Below, one piece after another: positions 14,601 to 24,014 of a stretch of DNA of 64,000 nt. The notes below the pieces were generated by a model. That model saw nothing but the letters and a program-made list of their open reading frames with translations, was not told the DNA's origin and did not search any database. Each line of letters starts with the position of its first letter. Position 1 is the first letter of the stretch. The translations under genes and the position numbers were made by a program. The DNA is from Saxidomus purpurata (taxonomy: Eukaryota; Mollusca; Bivalvia; Venerida; Veneridae): the NCBI GenBank assembly GCA_022818135.1, contig JAFMSR010000019.1, forward strand, positions 32,031,863 through 32,095,862, read 5' to 3'.

Positions 14601-17600
14601 AACACTAATTCATTACAAGAGTTGTCGTTAACAGACTGAATAAACAACTTTCTGTCTATAAAAAGTCTACAATAAAAGAGAAACATCTTTCAAAAGTCAC
14701 AAGTATTATTATACCCCTGTAACTTGTTATTTAGAAACTTAGAAATTCATACCACCTAGAGCAAGGTATTCAGAAAGTCACTATATCATAGTCATTCCAC
14801 AAGAGCAATGTGACCTCAGAATGTTAGACCTTTCATACCCAAGTGCAATATCTTTAGAAAGTCACAAGTTTCATACAAAATTTAATGTCTTAATTTTCGA
14901 AAGTCACAAGTTTTATACAAATGTCTTTAGAAAGTCACAAGTTTCATACAAATGTCTTTAGAAAGTCACAAGTTTCATACAAAAGTCTTTAGAAAGTCAC
15001 AAGTTTCATACAAATGTCTTTGGAAAGTCACAAGTTTCATACAAATGTCTTTAGAATGTCACATGTTTCTTGTAATAAATGTCTTTCGAAAGTCACAACC
15101 AAAACAGCAATATAATTATTTAGAAAGTCACAAATTCCACATCACCTAGAGCATTGTATTTAGAAAGTCACAATTCTCATACCACAATCATGGCAAATTT
15201 AATGTATTTAGAAAGTCACAATTTTTAAACCACTTAGACCAATGTATTTAGAAAGTTGCACCTTTTTTTTAGTACCCACAACAGCATGGTCCTCAGTATG
15301 TCACAAGTTTAGAACACATATGATACACAGCACTAAATATTATTAAATCAGTAAAACATCATTTTTCTATCCAAGCAAATTCTAACTGATCTTCAGTTGG
15401 TGCTTTAAAAATTCACAACAACACTTACTGCAATATGTTAACTTGACAAGAACTCAGTTTTTAGAAAGTCATAAATGCTAAATATATCACAATAATATTT
15501 TGTCTGTAGAAAGTTAAGATGTTTAACTGCAAGAATGTTGTCAGAAAGTCACAAGCAGTACTCTATATATCAAAGAAAACTTGTCTTTAAAGCTGCTCGC
15601 TCTCAGATTTATGTAAAAAAATAAAAATCTTCTAACTGTATGAAAATAACGTTATTTAGGACACATAGTCATATAAAAAGGCTCCAGTATTCCTGACACA
15701 TGTATCATAATACCCTACCAAATATTTTGAAATTCCAATATAAACATAATATGAAGGGGTGCCTCAAAACCAGCATTTTCAATTGATTACTGCAAATTCC
15801 TACCTAGATTTTTGCTTATATTTTGATTCTAGCCTTTAGCTTTATAGTTATGTTTTAGTATGTCAATTGTTTAAAGTGACATTATGCGCATTTTTTTCAA
15901 GTAAAAATCCAGCTAAATATGGTGTGTGTACAAAAGCGTAGAGGAAATAATAGCTTTTAACCCAATACATCAAACTCTTCACACTACCAGTATGAAATAA
16001 TGACTTTCCAAATATTGATTTTCTTATTTGACTGAGAGAGTCAATTTAAGAAAAGAACAACTGCATGCAGGAGTTGCTTCCCTTCCACTGGCGAAATCTC
16101 TACCAACATCAACAACGACACAATCAACTATCATTTTATCAGTCCGATTTTTTATATCTAAAGCACCAACTTCAAATACTAATGCGGCATAATCATTAAT
16201 TTAACATATTTAAATGAACAGCAACCAAAAATTGCTTTTATAAAACTGTCACCAAAAATACACTATGTGCAGTAAGATGCGCATAATGTCACTTTAAAAA
16301 AAAAAAAATTTTCAACGGTAACTGAGAGCGAGCAGCTAGAAAAGGTACAAGTTATACTACAAGAACTGTGTCTGTAGCACGTCACAAGATCACAAGTTGC
16401 AAATCCTTTATAAATCTGTAAACTTGCATACGATACAAGCCACAAGCCGTGAATTTAGAAAGTCACAAATGTTGTACATCAAGCGCTAAAATAAGATACT
16501 AGTCTTATATGATGAAATGCCCAAGGAAGGTAATTAATGCACAATAATTGAAGAATGAAGAAAACGTTAAATGCAGCATTCTCCTCTATACCATGAGAAA
16601 ATAACACATAATTATACCACAAGAGAATGCCATTGGGTGTATGGCAAATATGATAGCTTCACTAAGATGACAATAATTATCCACAGCTGATTGAAATCAA
16701 ATGAAACTCTTGCAATGTCTGCACTGTCATTAAGAAAATGATACATGTATTTTAGTTTATACTAATTTATTCTTAGCTCGATTGTGAAGAAAGCTTGTAG
16801 CTTATCGACTCACTCTCAAGTCCGCTTCCAGGAAAAGCCAGTACTGGTGTCATATGAGGAGGTACGGTCGTGACCTTGGCGGGGCTCGGACACATGTACT
16901 GATACAACCAGAAGCTGGATCTTTTAAATAAACACAAGAGTGACTCTGCTATACCACCTCAACAAAATGATCTAATCAGACAATTTAGTCATATCATGAT
17001 GACTTATTCAGTTTTAACTCTAATGGCTATTATGATTCAGAAACCTTCCTCAACTCGACCTCCACCAAGGAAGGGTCCGTTACTTGCCATCCATTGGTCA
17101 ACTCATTAATAAAGTTAATTAGATTTGGTTGATTTATTGCTTTCTTTATTTACTGGCCAATCAGATTTGACTAACGGTTCCTTCCTTACTTGAGGTTGAG
17201 TCAAGGAACATTTCTCAATAAAGCTGTAAGACCACTTCCATCCCTACTGGTTCCAGCGAGACCCATTACATGCGTATAACTGTTATACCTCTTATTCTAC
17301 TGAAAACAAGTGAATAATGAATCATCTTTGTGACACCATGCATGATGCTGTCTTTTTGACATGATGAATAATCTTTGTGACATGATGAATAATCTTTGTG
17401 ACACCATGATGCTGTCTTTGTGACATCATAAATCTATTTGTGACATCATGAATCTGTCTTTGTGACACCATGAATGCTGTCTTTTTGACACCATGAATCT
17501 ATCTTTGTGATGACTGTCACATGCAGGTTGATCATAATCTGCACCTGTCACAATGGCAGAATCATTTGCGGCTACATGTAGCAGGGAAAATTAAAAATTT

Positions 17601-20600
17601 TACATAAACACTGCAACTTCGGATTATCATTTAATTTAACTCTGTCATTATGATACCATGGCCATAATACATGTATGATTCCTATCTCCTGTACATGTAC
17701 AATTTTAGACATTATTAATAATAAGCTGCCTGATTTCAGTAAACTACATAAAATATCGATTGATCTAAGAGTAATAAAATACGGAACACTTCCAAACTAC
17801 GAACCTATAGAGCCGCTAAAAATGTAGTCATTCTGTAGTAGTTTCCTAAGATGCGACAACATTATTCTAACCTCTTTATCGCACACTTTATTATTATAAA
17901 CCTTACGGTCCTTTATACTGAAATGAACTTGTCGACTCTTCAATTTGGACAGTTCCATTCACTGTTTATAGGGATTGTCCAAATGAGATTCGGTGACGAG
18001 CAGTGTAGATCATGATCAGCTTCTGAAGCCGTGAGAGAAAATCTGGGAAAAATATGTACCGGAAATTCCGTTAAACTGAACACTTGATCAGAGCGTGTTA
18101 TAATTCCGAGGTCACACAAAACGATACTCATTTATACTTAGATGAACGAGCAAATTGTCAGTTACTCCAGTTTGATTAAAAATGCGTATTAATGTTACAA
18201 TCCAAAAAAATAAATTTTATTCACTAAACTATTTTCAGAAACAAACGAAATGAAAAATAATATAAAACCACACAGTTCAGACCATGCTGGAAATGAACAA
18301 AAACATCGAAAAATGAAAACAGCGATTGTACGCAGGTTTTATACCGCACTACAACGTGAGCTAAACACAAACATTGCACGACATCTAGATCTCTGATCAA
18401 TATGCTGTTTGTTCACAGTTTCCGTTGAAAACATCCGTTTCACTAACATTATATAGCTACTAAAACTTCAAATGTAAAAGTATAATGGCTATAGAATCAA
18501 CAACACTGTTAAAAATCTATATAGCAATTTGAGAAAATCTGTTGAAAATATTGGTGAGCTTGGCTTGATAGCACTGCTATTTATTACACTACATCATTTT
18601 TAAGTTTATATTAGAATTTCAAAAGCCTTTAGTTTACTTTAATTTATACCAATTCATTTTAGTCAGATTACGTCATAGCTTATATAATTGCTCTTGGACA
18701 CCTGAAATTCCAAATGTCACTGGCAAGAAAGAGGCAGAAAGATTATCATCACTGCTTATATAGACCCATTTACAGCTGGGTTGACTCAGGCACATGTGGC
18801 ATCAGTGTCTTTACCCAAGGACACACCTCATGCTCAGCCTGGGATTCAAAGCGTCCTCCTGTTCCACAGCCAAACACCCCTAACCACAAGCTTTCAAGGC
18901 CGACTGCCTTAGTTTTGCCAAGCAGTGTATGAATTATATGAAGCCTTTAATCATAGAAATGCATTCTGCGACCAAACCTTCCCCATTCTCTGCACAGTTT
19001 TGATTAATTAATGCCACTCCTCCAGCATGCTTCAGGATGAGTTGTTTGCATTTCATTCATAAAAAATTGATTGACATTTTTACATCATCTTTCCCAGTGT
19101 TATTTCTAATTGACCAGCTGGCTCCCTTTTTTGTCTGAAAATGATATTCTAAAAATGATACACAACATGTTTTGCTCCTGAGCAGGGAACCAGATTACTT
19201 TAATCAAGCAGACAAAAAAGAGGTTAAGAATAATCATGCAATACATTTTGAAATCTCTTGTTAGTGTGTTGCTTCACATTCATTATTGTTTGAATTTTTC
19301 TGAATTAAAAAGAGTAAAACTCTTGTAGCTGGAAAAGTTCCTACTATGCTACAGGTTATATACTTTGTGTTAATAGCTACAATTAAGGGATCATACTATG
19401 CTACCCACAATACACTTTGCTTTTGTAGCTAGAATTTAAGAGATCCTGTAATATGTTACTACAGGTGACATACTTCGCTTTTGAGGCTAAGAAGAACCAC
19501 TATACTGATCTACAGGTGTCATACTTTGTTTGTGTAGCTAGAAGAGATCTTCCTGTGCTACAGGTAACATACTTTGTTTTTGTAGGTAGAAGAAACACTA
19601 TACTTATCAACAGGTGAGTCACTTTGCTTTTGTAGCTAGAGGAGATCTTACTGCGCTACAGGTGACATACTTTGTTTTTGTAGCTAGAAGAGATCTTACT
19701 GTGCTATAGGTGACATACTTTTTTATAGCTAGAAGAGATCTTACTGTGCTACAGGTGACCTACTTTTTTATAGCTAGAGGAGATCTTACTGCGCTACAGG
19801 TGACATACTTTTTTATAGCTAGAGGAGATCTTACTGTGCTACAGATGACATACTTTTTTATAGCTAGAGGAGATCTTACTGCGCTACAGGTGACATACTT
19901 TGTTTTTGTAGCTAGAAGAGCTCTTACTGTGCTATAGGTGACATACTTTTTTATAGCTAGAAGAGATCTTACTGTGCTACAGGTGACACTTTGCTTTTGT
20001 AGCTAGAAGAGATCTTACTGTGCTACAGGTGACATACTTTGTTTTTGTAGCTAGAAGAGATCTTACTGATCTACAGGTGACATACTTTGCTTTTGTAGCT
20101 AGAAGAGATCTTACTGTGCTATAGGTGACATACTTTGCTTTTGTAGCTAGAAGAGATCTTACTGTGCTACAGGTGACATACTTTGCTTTTGTAGCTAGAA
20201 GAGATCTTACTGTGCTACAGGTGACACACTTTGCTTTTGTAGCTAGAAGAGATCTTACTGTGCTATAGGTGACATACTTTTTTTTGTAGCTAGAAGAGAT
20301 CTTACTGTGCTACAGGTGACATACTTTGTTTTTGTAGCTAGAAGAGATCTTACTATGCTACAGGTGACCTACTTTGTTTTTGTAGCTAGAAGAGATCTTA
20401 CTGTGCTATAGGTGACATACTTTTTTTTGTAGCTAGAAGAGATCTTACTGTGCTACAGGTGACCTACTTTTTTATAGCTAGAAGAGATCTTACTGTGCTA
20501 CAGGTGACATATTTTATTTTTGTAGCTAGATTTAGAGATCTTACTGATCTACAGGTGACATACTTTGCTTTTGTAGCTAGAAGAGATCTTACTGTGCTAC

Positions 20601-22273
20601 AGGTGACATACTTTGTTTTTGTAGCTAGAAGAGATCTTACTATGCTACAGGTGACCTACTTTGTTTTTGTAGCTAGAAGAGATCTTACTGTGCTATAGGT
20701 GACATACTTTTTTTTTGTAGCTAGAAGAGATCTTACTGTGCTATAGGTGACATACTTTTTTTATAGCTAGAAGAGATCTTACTGTGCTACAGGTGACATA
20801 TTTTATTTTTGTAGCTAGATTTAGAGATCTTACTGATCTACAGGTGACATACTTTGCTTTTGTAGCTAGAAGAGATCTTACTGTGCTACAGGTGACACAC
20901 TTTGTTTTTGTAGCTATTAGAGATCTTACTGTGCTCATAATCACGGACCTATATACACATAGGTCTGTGCCACAATACATGTCGGTGGCTATGTTAAAGG
21001 TCAAATGAGGTTAAACACTAAGTAAGTTTATTACATCAAATATTTACCAATAAAGAAACCCCGGTCACACACTCTCACTTGCTCCCTTAGGATTTCTTAA
21101 TTGTTAAAATTTGACTAAATAAACACTAACTTATATACACAGAGAAAATTTGTCTAAAATCTGTTAAATACTTTCAGAGAAGAAGAGCTGTAAGAGATAT
21201 CATTTACAATGAATAATGGACACTGGACAACCCAGCATCCCTAAAGATAACCTTAACCAGAATCTTCGGCTCAGATGAACTCAAATATCTTACAAAACTG
21301 ACTCGTTAACAAAGTTATATTAAACCCTTTATCATCTCCAAGTCTTAATGCAGTAAAACTTTTATTGTGGGTCTATGCCCAGATGATTAAACCATGTTCA
21401 GACTTCAAATTGTTTTGATCACTAATATAATTCAATAAACCAGCATTTCTTAGAAAAGCTATAAATTCAAACAATGAAATGCCAAGAACGATGCTTGGGA
21501 TAAACTCCATCTCCTGATTTTCTGGTGATAAATTCCGTTATTGGATTTTCATCTCAAAAGGCTTTTAATAAAACAGCATTCCTTTCAGGGAAACAAAAGC
21601 ATGGGAGGTAGTTAAAGAGAACAGTTTCTAAGCTGTTTTAGCCAGCAACAGTTCTGTTTTAACTTTTTTTAAATAAATTCTCGATAAGATCTTAAATGGA
21701 TGGCAGAAAATACAGGCAGACAAGAGGACCTGATGTCCTTTTTGTTACATTCCATCTCAAGAGTTCCATGCTCAAGATCCATGAGTCTTGGGTTCAACCC
21801 CCCATCAGTGTCATGGCGATTGTGTCCTCTGGCAAGACATAGATATTTCCATGACTTCATCTGGAATGAGTCTCAAAAGCCCGGCCCGTATCAAAGCTGT
21901 AAGAACTTGTTTTGTTATCAAGGATAAATAAATTTAGTATAATTTGTATTGAGTGGTTTCAACTTTGTGGAATAAAATATGCACATTATAAGTAAAAGCA
22001 GTTTTGAAAGAAACACATCCAAAATCATGTCACTGTATATTAAGTGAACAAGCACTTACCATATCTAACAGTGTGTAACTCAGAGTCCCAGTGTGACAAG
22101 GTCAAGGACACCTGGGTCTTAGGTGGCCCTTTATAGTTATCACTTATCGACCTTGCCCTTTTCAGAAGCTGGGCATCCAAAGGAAAGGTCCTCTGACGCA
22201 GAAGTGCGGGTGTACTAGTAGACGGGCTCAGTGCTCCGAAGTCACAGCTACTAAAAGTTATTTCTGATGCCAT
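2446..22273 (-). CDS. Armadillo-repeat protein, 5' nine exons (possible ARM-TIR family)
   Basis: Nine minus-strand exons (22273-22060, 13674-13409, 12687-12516, 8154-8024, 6973-6893, 6320-6222, 4891-4780, 3949-3816, 2698-2446) join through GT/AG sites with matching phases into 1,462 nt, 487 codons. The ATG is the first in frame after a TAA five codons upstream. Residues 1-160 are Ser/Gln-rich and probably disordered, with basic phosphosite-like patches. From about 165 the protein is helical. Residues 322-487 show ARM/HEAT-type signatures (ILATLTIANIV, EGLNKLAVN, GRIIWTLSFD, NGALWVIKGE), so it is probably a protein-interaction scaffold. Similar invertebrate ARM proteins often carry a C-terminal TIR domain; none is visible because the gene runs off the left edge after a phase-1 donor. 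The family suggestion is inference; the exon chain is read directly from the sequence. Confidence 0.85.
2944..3131. mobile_element. TA-flanked pogo/Tigger-like MITE
   Basis: The left end is TA-CAGTATAACCTCT. The right end reads, on the other strand, TA-CAGTACAGTCAGTCC and then AACCTCTCTAAACAACACC, which matches the left subterminal CAACAACACC. TA flanks and CAGT termini fit pogo/Tc1-type MITEs. It lies in the intron between exons 8 and 9. Confidence 0.65.
3225..3760. mobile_element. Pearl/Helentron-like repeat fragment
   Basis: Four degenerate copies spaced about 137-152 bp carry 'GATGAAAGTTGAATGAA', 'GTGACATTGACC' and 'AAACCTTCTGAGCAAG' blocks. The tail is rich in CAGACAGACC, the kind that precedes the 3' end of such elements in bivalves. 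Confidence 0.6.
3816..3949 (-). CDS. ARM gene exon 8
   Basis: The acceptor is ATTTCTAACAG and the donor AGG/GTATGTT. It completes the codon split with exon 7 and encodes residues 359-403, ending ELTEGLNKLAVNDSNKMR. It is too short and alternate-framed to appear as an isolated ORF. A pearl-like repeat ends within about 60 bp of its donor. Confidence 0.82.
4611..4762. repeat. 76-bp tandem duplication
   Basis: Two copies (4611-4686, 4687-4762) share GACAGAAAACCAGGATTGGG and GTACCAGAATACAATATAG with few differences. It is intronic, next to the exon 7 donor. Confidence 0.85.
4780..4891 (-). CDS. ARM gene exon 7
   Basis: The acceptor is TTGTTCTTCTAG and the donor ACAG/GTATAC. It encodes residues 322-358; EDEMLKILATLTIANIVD is a typical ARM helix, followed by ENKTVIAETG, the usual inter-repeat turn. 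A 76-bp tandem duplication sits 17 bp into the following intron. Confidence 0.82.
4900..6210. other. Intron of the ARM gene without recognised features
   Basis: AT-rich intron between exons 6 and 7. A stretch near 4985-5020 (TTACAGTAAAGTTCTTGTC) resembles one MITE terminus, but I could not find a partner. Confidence 0.55.
6222..6320 (-). CDS. ARM gene exon 6
   Basis: A 99-nt phase-0 exon with acceptor ATAAATTTCAG and donor GAG/GTGAGAA. It encodes residues 289-321, a helical ARM-like segment (VIKASLSILHNMARNSGMK). Confidence 0.8.
6893..6973 (-). CDS. ARM gene exon 5
   Basis: An 81-nt, 27-codon phase-0 exon with acceptor CTCTCTTTCAG and donor AAA/GTAAGTG. It encodes TLSENDAVRLLSLNCGHK and following residues (262-288). 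Confidence 0.8.
7139..7185. repeat. TTCA tetranucleotide microsatellite
   Basis: About ten perfect TTCA repeats, with further degenerate ATTC/ATTG runs at 7285-7380. Confidence 0.95.
7686..7823. mobile_element. Foldback (palindromic) element
   Basis: Arm 7686-7734 (GAAATAACATCC ... AATAAACAATAATTTG) is the imperfect reverse complement of 7774-7823 (CAAATCATTGTTTATT ... GGATGTTATTTC). The middle also folds (TGATGCGCAG with CTGCGGATCA). About 138 bp is nearly a full palindrome, typical of a foldback MITE. Confidence 0.75.
7851..7906. repeat. Inverted pair of the GATCATGATCTGCAC motif
   Basis: AGTGCAGATCATGA (7852-7865) is the exact reverse complement of TCATGATCTGCACT (7892-7905). This is one of many dispersed copies in the window. 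Confidence 0.8.
8024..8154 (-). CDS. ARM gene exon 4
   Basis: The acceptor is a poly-T tract ending TTTTTTCAG and the donor is AGG/GTAAGAG. It covers residues 218-261, including VSMKMLKTLNSIGIF and the aromatic segment VWFPTYYTYNTMWNF. Confidence 0.82.
8369..8451. repeat. Perfect 27-bp inverted repeat (hairpin)
   Basis: 8369-8395 (CCTTGATTTTGAATT ...) is the exact reverse complement of 8425-8451, with a 29-nt loop. Weaker pairing (GGTCA with TGACC) extends it outward. It lies in the intron upstream of exon 4 and is probably a young foldback element. Confidence 0.9.
9160..9600 (-). mobile_element. Dispersed repeat related to 35165-35400
   Basis: The reverse complement of about 9290-9550 aligns along its length with 35190-35370. 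Shared blocks include AATCAAGTGA(C/T)TTC, TTTACCTAC(A/G)ACAAATA, GGAAAAGGTT(C/T)GAATGGA and ATCAACAAAGGGG. The 9185-9275 part instead resembles the SINE body near 12320 (AGAAATTGCCAACTT), so this is a composite. Confidence 0.6.
10071..11142 (+). mobile_element. Pearl/Helentron-like element inserted in the TTAA MITE
   Basis: The head is GAGGGCCATGATGGCCC, itself a palindrome. It is followed by a private short array (10316-10575) and three units of about 140-147 bp starting at 10577, 10717 and 10864 (TCTGACAAATT(T/G)CC). The 3' end is GACGGACGACAGACGACGG, then a terminal hairpin in which AGCTCACC pairs with GGTGAGCT (11111-11141). The ends and internal array fit the pearl/HINE plan. Confidence 0.7.
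10316..10575. repeat. Short tandem array of TCTGATCATGATCTGCACT
   Basis: Seven copies of GCTGTCTGATCATGATCTGC-like sequence, spaced about 58 bp and then 38 bp, with variable spacers (TTGGCTATTCATT, TTTCATTATTT). It is an expansion inside the surrounding mobile element. Confidence 0.9.
12140..12470 (-). mobile_element. tRNA-derived SINE
   Basis: On the minus strand, TCACTGGTAGAGTGGTTCAG (A-box-like TGGTAGAGTGG) is followed by GGGTCAGAGCCC (B-box-like) and then a body with GAGAAAGTTGGCAGTTTC. The same body recurs near 54450 and 9270. The body part at 12140-12290 holds tandem GGTCATTTTTACAGG-like pieces. It ends just past the exon 3 donor. Confidence 0.65.
12516..12687 (-). CDS. ARM gene exon 3
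   Basis: The acceptor is TCTTTAACAG and the donor GCAG/GTATTG. It encodes residues 161-217 plus one base and is strongly helical (KIKEIIGHLENLED, IQKMLGDMYWDY). A tRNA-derived SINE begins only about 46 bp past its donor. Confidence 0.8.
12900..12960. repeat. GATCATGATC motif pair
   Basis: TAGATCATGATCTGACTG and GCGATCATGATCTTCACTG lie about 30 bp apart, a member of the dispersed motif family described in the findings. Confidence 0.7.
13195..13310. mobile_element. Complete 116-bp TA-flanked MITE
   Basis: The left end CAGTAAACTCCCTATTATAAC and the right end (other strand) CAGTAAACTCTGTTTATAAC form terminal inverted repeats flanked by TA (13193-13194, 13311-13312). The interior has GGATATAACAAACTTTGGAT. 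It belongs to the CAGTAAACTCTGTTTATAAC family, also at 22536, 27611 and 40106. Confidence 0.8.
13409..13674 (-). CDS. ARM gene exon 2
   Basis: The acceptor is TTCTGTCATTTCAG and the donor GAG/GTAGGG. It supplies residues 72-160 and joins exon 1 in phase 1 to read DGPLSLSDTF. The sequence is rich in Ser, Asn and Gln, with no predicted fold. It ends in a charged stretch (GIKFERLKNLE) that starts the structured part. Confidence 0.8.
13714..14113. repeat. Tandem array, about 28-30-bp unit
   Basis: Imperfect repeats of TGTAAATGTGGGCAATG plus TAAATCTACCAT. It starts about 40 bp upstream of the exon 2 acceptor, so it lies at the 3' end of intron 1. Confidence 0.85.
14820..15570. repeat. Tandem array, 31-bp unit
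   Basis: The unit GTCTTTAGAAAGTCACAAG plus TTTCATACAAAT is well kept at 14920-15060 and scattered and decayed on both sides; isolated TTTAGAAAGTCACAA copies reach about 16470 beyond the inserted MITE. Confidence 0.85.
15587..16337. mobile_element. TTAA MITE, second copy, carrying a nested element
   Basis: TTAA (15587-15590) then AGCTGCTCGCTCTCAG; the right end is CTGAGAGCGAGCAGCT at 16322-16337, where the flanking TTAA has been lost. It is in the opposite orientation to the 10000 copy, judged by TTTTCATA(C)AGTT-like subterminal sequence. It has inserted into the 31-bp array. Confidence 0.8.
15871..16297. mobile_element. Second TTAA MITE nested in the first
   Basis: Perfect 16-bp inverted ends AGTGACATTATGCGCA (15875-15890) and TGCGCATAATGTCACT (16278-16293) are flanked by TTAA on both sides (15871-15874, 16294-16297). 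It is a different family from its host element but uses the same target tetranucleotide. Confidence 0.88.
16760..16985 (-). mobile_element. tRNA-derived SINE
   Basis: On the minus strand GTGGTATAGCAGAGTCACTC is followed by a B-box-like GTCCGAGCCCCGCC, a body with CCAGTACTGGCTTTTCC and GGAAGCGGACTTGAGAGTG, and a tail AGAATAAATTAGTATAAAC. The order head, B box, body, AT-rich tail is that of a SINE. Confidence 0.68.
17040..17214. mobile_element. MITE with long (about 43 bp) terminal inverted repeats
   Basis: GAAACCTTCCTCAACTCGAC ... AAGGAAGGGTCCGTTA at the left matches the complement of the right end, GAAATGTTCCTTGACTCAAC ... AAGGAAGGAACCGTTA. The 90-bp AT-rich centre has no coding potential. 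Confidence 0.72.
17318..17515. repeat. Tandem array, about 25-35-bp unit
   Basis: Variable-length copies of GACACCATGAAT plus CTGTCTTTGTGACATCATGA. It lies in intron 1 of the ARM gene. Confidence 0.8.
17516..18750. other. Intronic sequence without clear features
   Basis: AT-rich part of intron 1. Two members of the GATCAT(A/G)ATC motif family occur (near 17530 and 18008). No exon was recognised. Confidence 0.5.
18760..18935. mobile_element. SINE-like fragment
   Basis: GTGTCTTTACCCAAGGACAC and GCCTGGGATTCAAAGCG resemble the central domain and B-box region of the tRNA-derived SINEs at 1290 and 21780. Ends are not defined. Confidence 0.4.
19330..20938. repeat. Large 48-bp minisatellite in intron 1 of the ARM gene
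   Basis: About 34 copies of a 48-bp unit running AGATCTTACTGTGCTACAGG - TGACATACTTTGTTTTTG - TAGCTAGAAG, with a shorter variant of about 43 bp (TACTTTTTTATAGC) and a 51-bp variant (TAGATTTAGAGATC). Copies are decayed at the left (19330-19620) and nearly identical from 19700 on. The unit is a multiple of three, so short ORFs appear in it that are not genes. Confidence 0.95.
20939..21670. other. Intronic sequence without clear features
   Basis: Nothing recognised between the minisatellite and the next SINE-like piece. Confidence 0.5.
21680..21930 (+). mobile_element. tRNA-derived SINE-like copy
   Basis: GGGTTCAACCCCCC (B-box-like) is followed by GTCATGGCGATTGTGTCCTC and TGGCAAGACA, parallel to the arrangement at 1290-1440 on the other strand. 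The A-box region (near 21760, CCATGCTCAAGATCC) is weak. Confidence 0.5.
22060..22273 (-). CDS. ARM gene exon 1 (start codon)
   Basis: It begins MASEITFSSCDFGAL and encodes residues 1-71, then one base of the next codon. The donor is ATG/GTAAGT (intron from 22059). Ser- and Arg-rich sequence includes LLRQRTF and KRARSIS, which look like basophilic-kinase or 14-3-3 sites. A TAA lies in frame five codons upstream of the ATG, fixing the start. The intron that follows is about 8.4 kb and contains a large 48-bp minisatellite. Confidence 0.8.
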
Positions 22274-22535
22274 ACTTGAAAACAGTTAAGCTCAACTGCA
22301 ACTTACTTCAAAACTGTTCAAACTTCCATTGTACACAAATTCAACAATAAGTATATAATACTTAGCAAATAAATAAAGGCACTATCTTAGAAGATGTGTT
22401 AACCAGCCTTTACACTTCAGTGCACACAATTTAGAAAACTAACTTCTTTCATTCGAAAAAAACCCAAACATTTTTCCACGCAAGTTTAACATTACAGTTT
22501 TGCCAGTTTCTAACCAGTGGCTGGCAATTGTACTA

Positions 22536-22733
22536 CAGTAAACTCTGTTTATAACAAACTCATTAGGAACCATTTAAATTTGTTCCTTATATCCGTAATT
22601 TGTAATTTCCACATATTACTTTTATATAAAATAAAGGAAGACAAAAACTTGAGCAGAGAAAATTTGTTCCTAGTATAATCTGGAATTTCACTATAATAAT
22701 AATCTGGAGTTGTTATATACACTGTTTACTATA
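22536..22733. mobile_element. Diverged CAGTAAACTCTGTTTATAAC MITE
   Basis: The left end CAGTAAACTCTGTTTATAAC is preceded by TA; the right end is a decayed complement (GTTATATACACTGTTTACTA). The interior TTTGTTCCTTATATCCGTAA is shared with 27650 and, on the other strand, 40050. It lies about 260 bp upstream of the ARM gene start codon, so it may be within promoter or 5' UTR sequence. Confidence 0.7.
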
Positions 22734-24010
22734 TCCAAAAAAAAATTGTAAAATGGCAACAAAAAAAAAAATGTAAAATGGCAAAAAAAATATGTAAAAT
22801 GGCACTGAGTGTTGTCAATCAACTTCTATAAAATTATTATTGTATCAAATAACGCACCAAAATTTTACAATCAGACTTAAAATGAAACTTCAAGATTATT
22901 AAGTACTTTAAATTAATTTAGTAGATGAATTCACAAGGAATCAGTTTCACACTGTGAGCAATAGAATGATAAAAGTAATGATAAACTCAATGGAAATTTT
23001 CATTTCTATTTTTTTTTCTACAAAACATGGTTTTATTGTCTATGAAAATGTCATTTTGTCATTAACCTCTGACTCATATCTTATAAATAAATGTTTACTA
23101 TCAATTCATTATACACTTAAATATATATCTTTATCTTTTCAGCATCCTTCATTAATTTTTATATATGTCATTACATTATCCAAATTCTATATAACAATCA
23201 TGTCAATCATTACTCAATTAACTGTTTCAAAAGTTTTCATCATGTCATTACCAAGTTAAACTTAAATGTATATATTAACAATTTCACTTTTTATATCATT
23301 ATCCACTTAAATGTACTGGTAATAAAATGCTTCATTATGTCATTATCCACTTAAATGTTTCAAAGTAATTTTGCTTATATACCTATATATTTACACAATT
23401 TATCCTCACTTGCTTTCAATCTCAAACATGTAAGTACACTGGGTACCAGTACTTAATGTACACTGGGTACCAGAGTACTAAAAGTCAGTATTTTACAGTA
23501 CTTTTAATGACCAACTTTTCAATCAAATTACCACACATTAAAATCCATGTGTTTGATACAGTGATAAAAATACAAACAGAAGTCCGTACTATGTCACTAA
23601 TGCCCCCAATGTGACGCCAAATATGCAAAAGCTTTCAAGTTTTACTGTAAAATTACATCCCATAACATGCGTGCAAATATCCCATTTCAAACTTCACAGA
23701 AAACATTCATAAATTTTTGGCATGCCTATTATTAAACTTTTTTCCTCAAAGAAACTTGTTTTTCATCTCCTCTTTAGTACAATAATGTGTCGAGCTGGTC
23801 AGAATATATATCACATTTATCCCATATCCTTCCGACTGTTAGCTATAGTGCCATATTAATAACATAATAATGTACAGTTGAGTAGAAAAATAATTTTTTG
23901 ATTCAATTCCCGAATGGCTCATGATCGCTGATACAATTATCACCTCTGCGGAAACAGGCATGTCACTTAATTTGTTAAAAGCCTCACATTCAGCAAACTA
24001 TATATATATT
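22734..24010. other. AT-rich intergenic sequence
   Basis: It holds a short A-rich stretch with three TGTAAAATGGCA copies (22748-22806) and a CACTGGGTACCAG duplication (23440, 23462). No gene was recognised. Confidence 0.5.
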
Positions 24011-24014
24011 TTAC

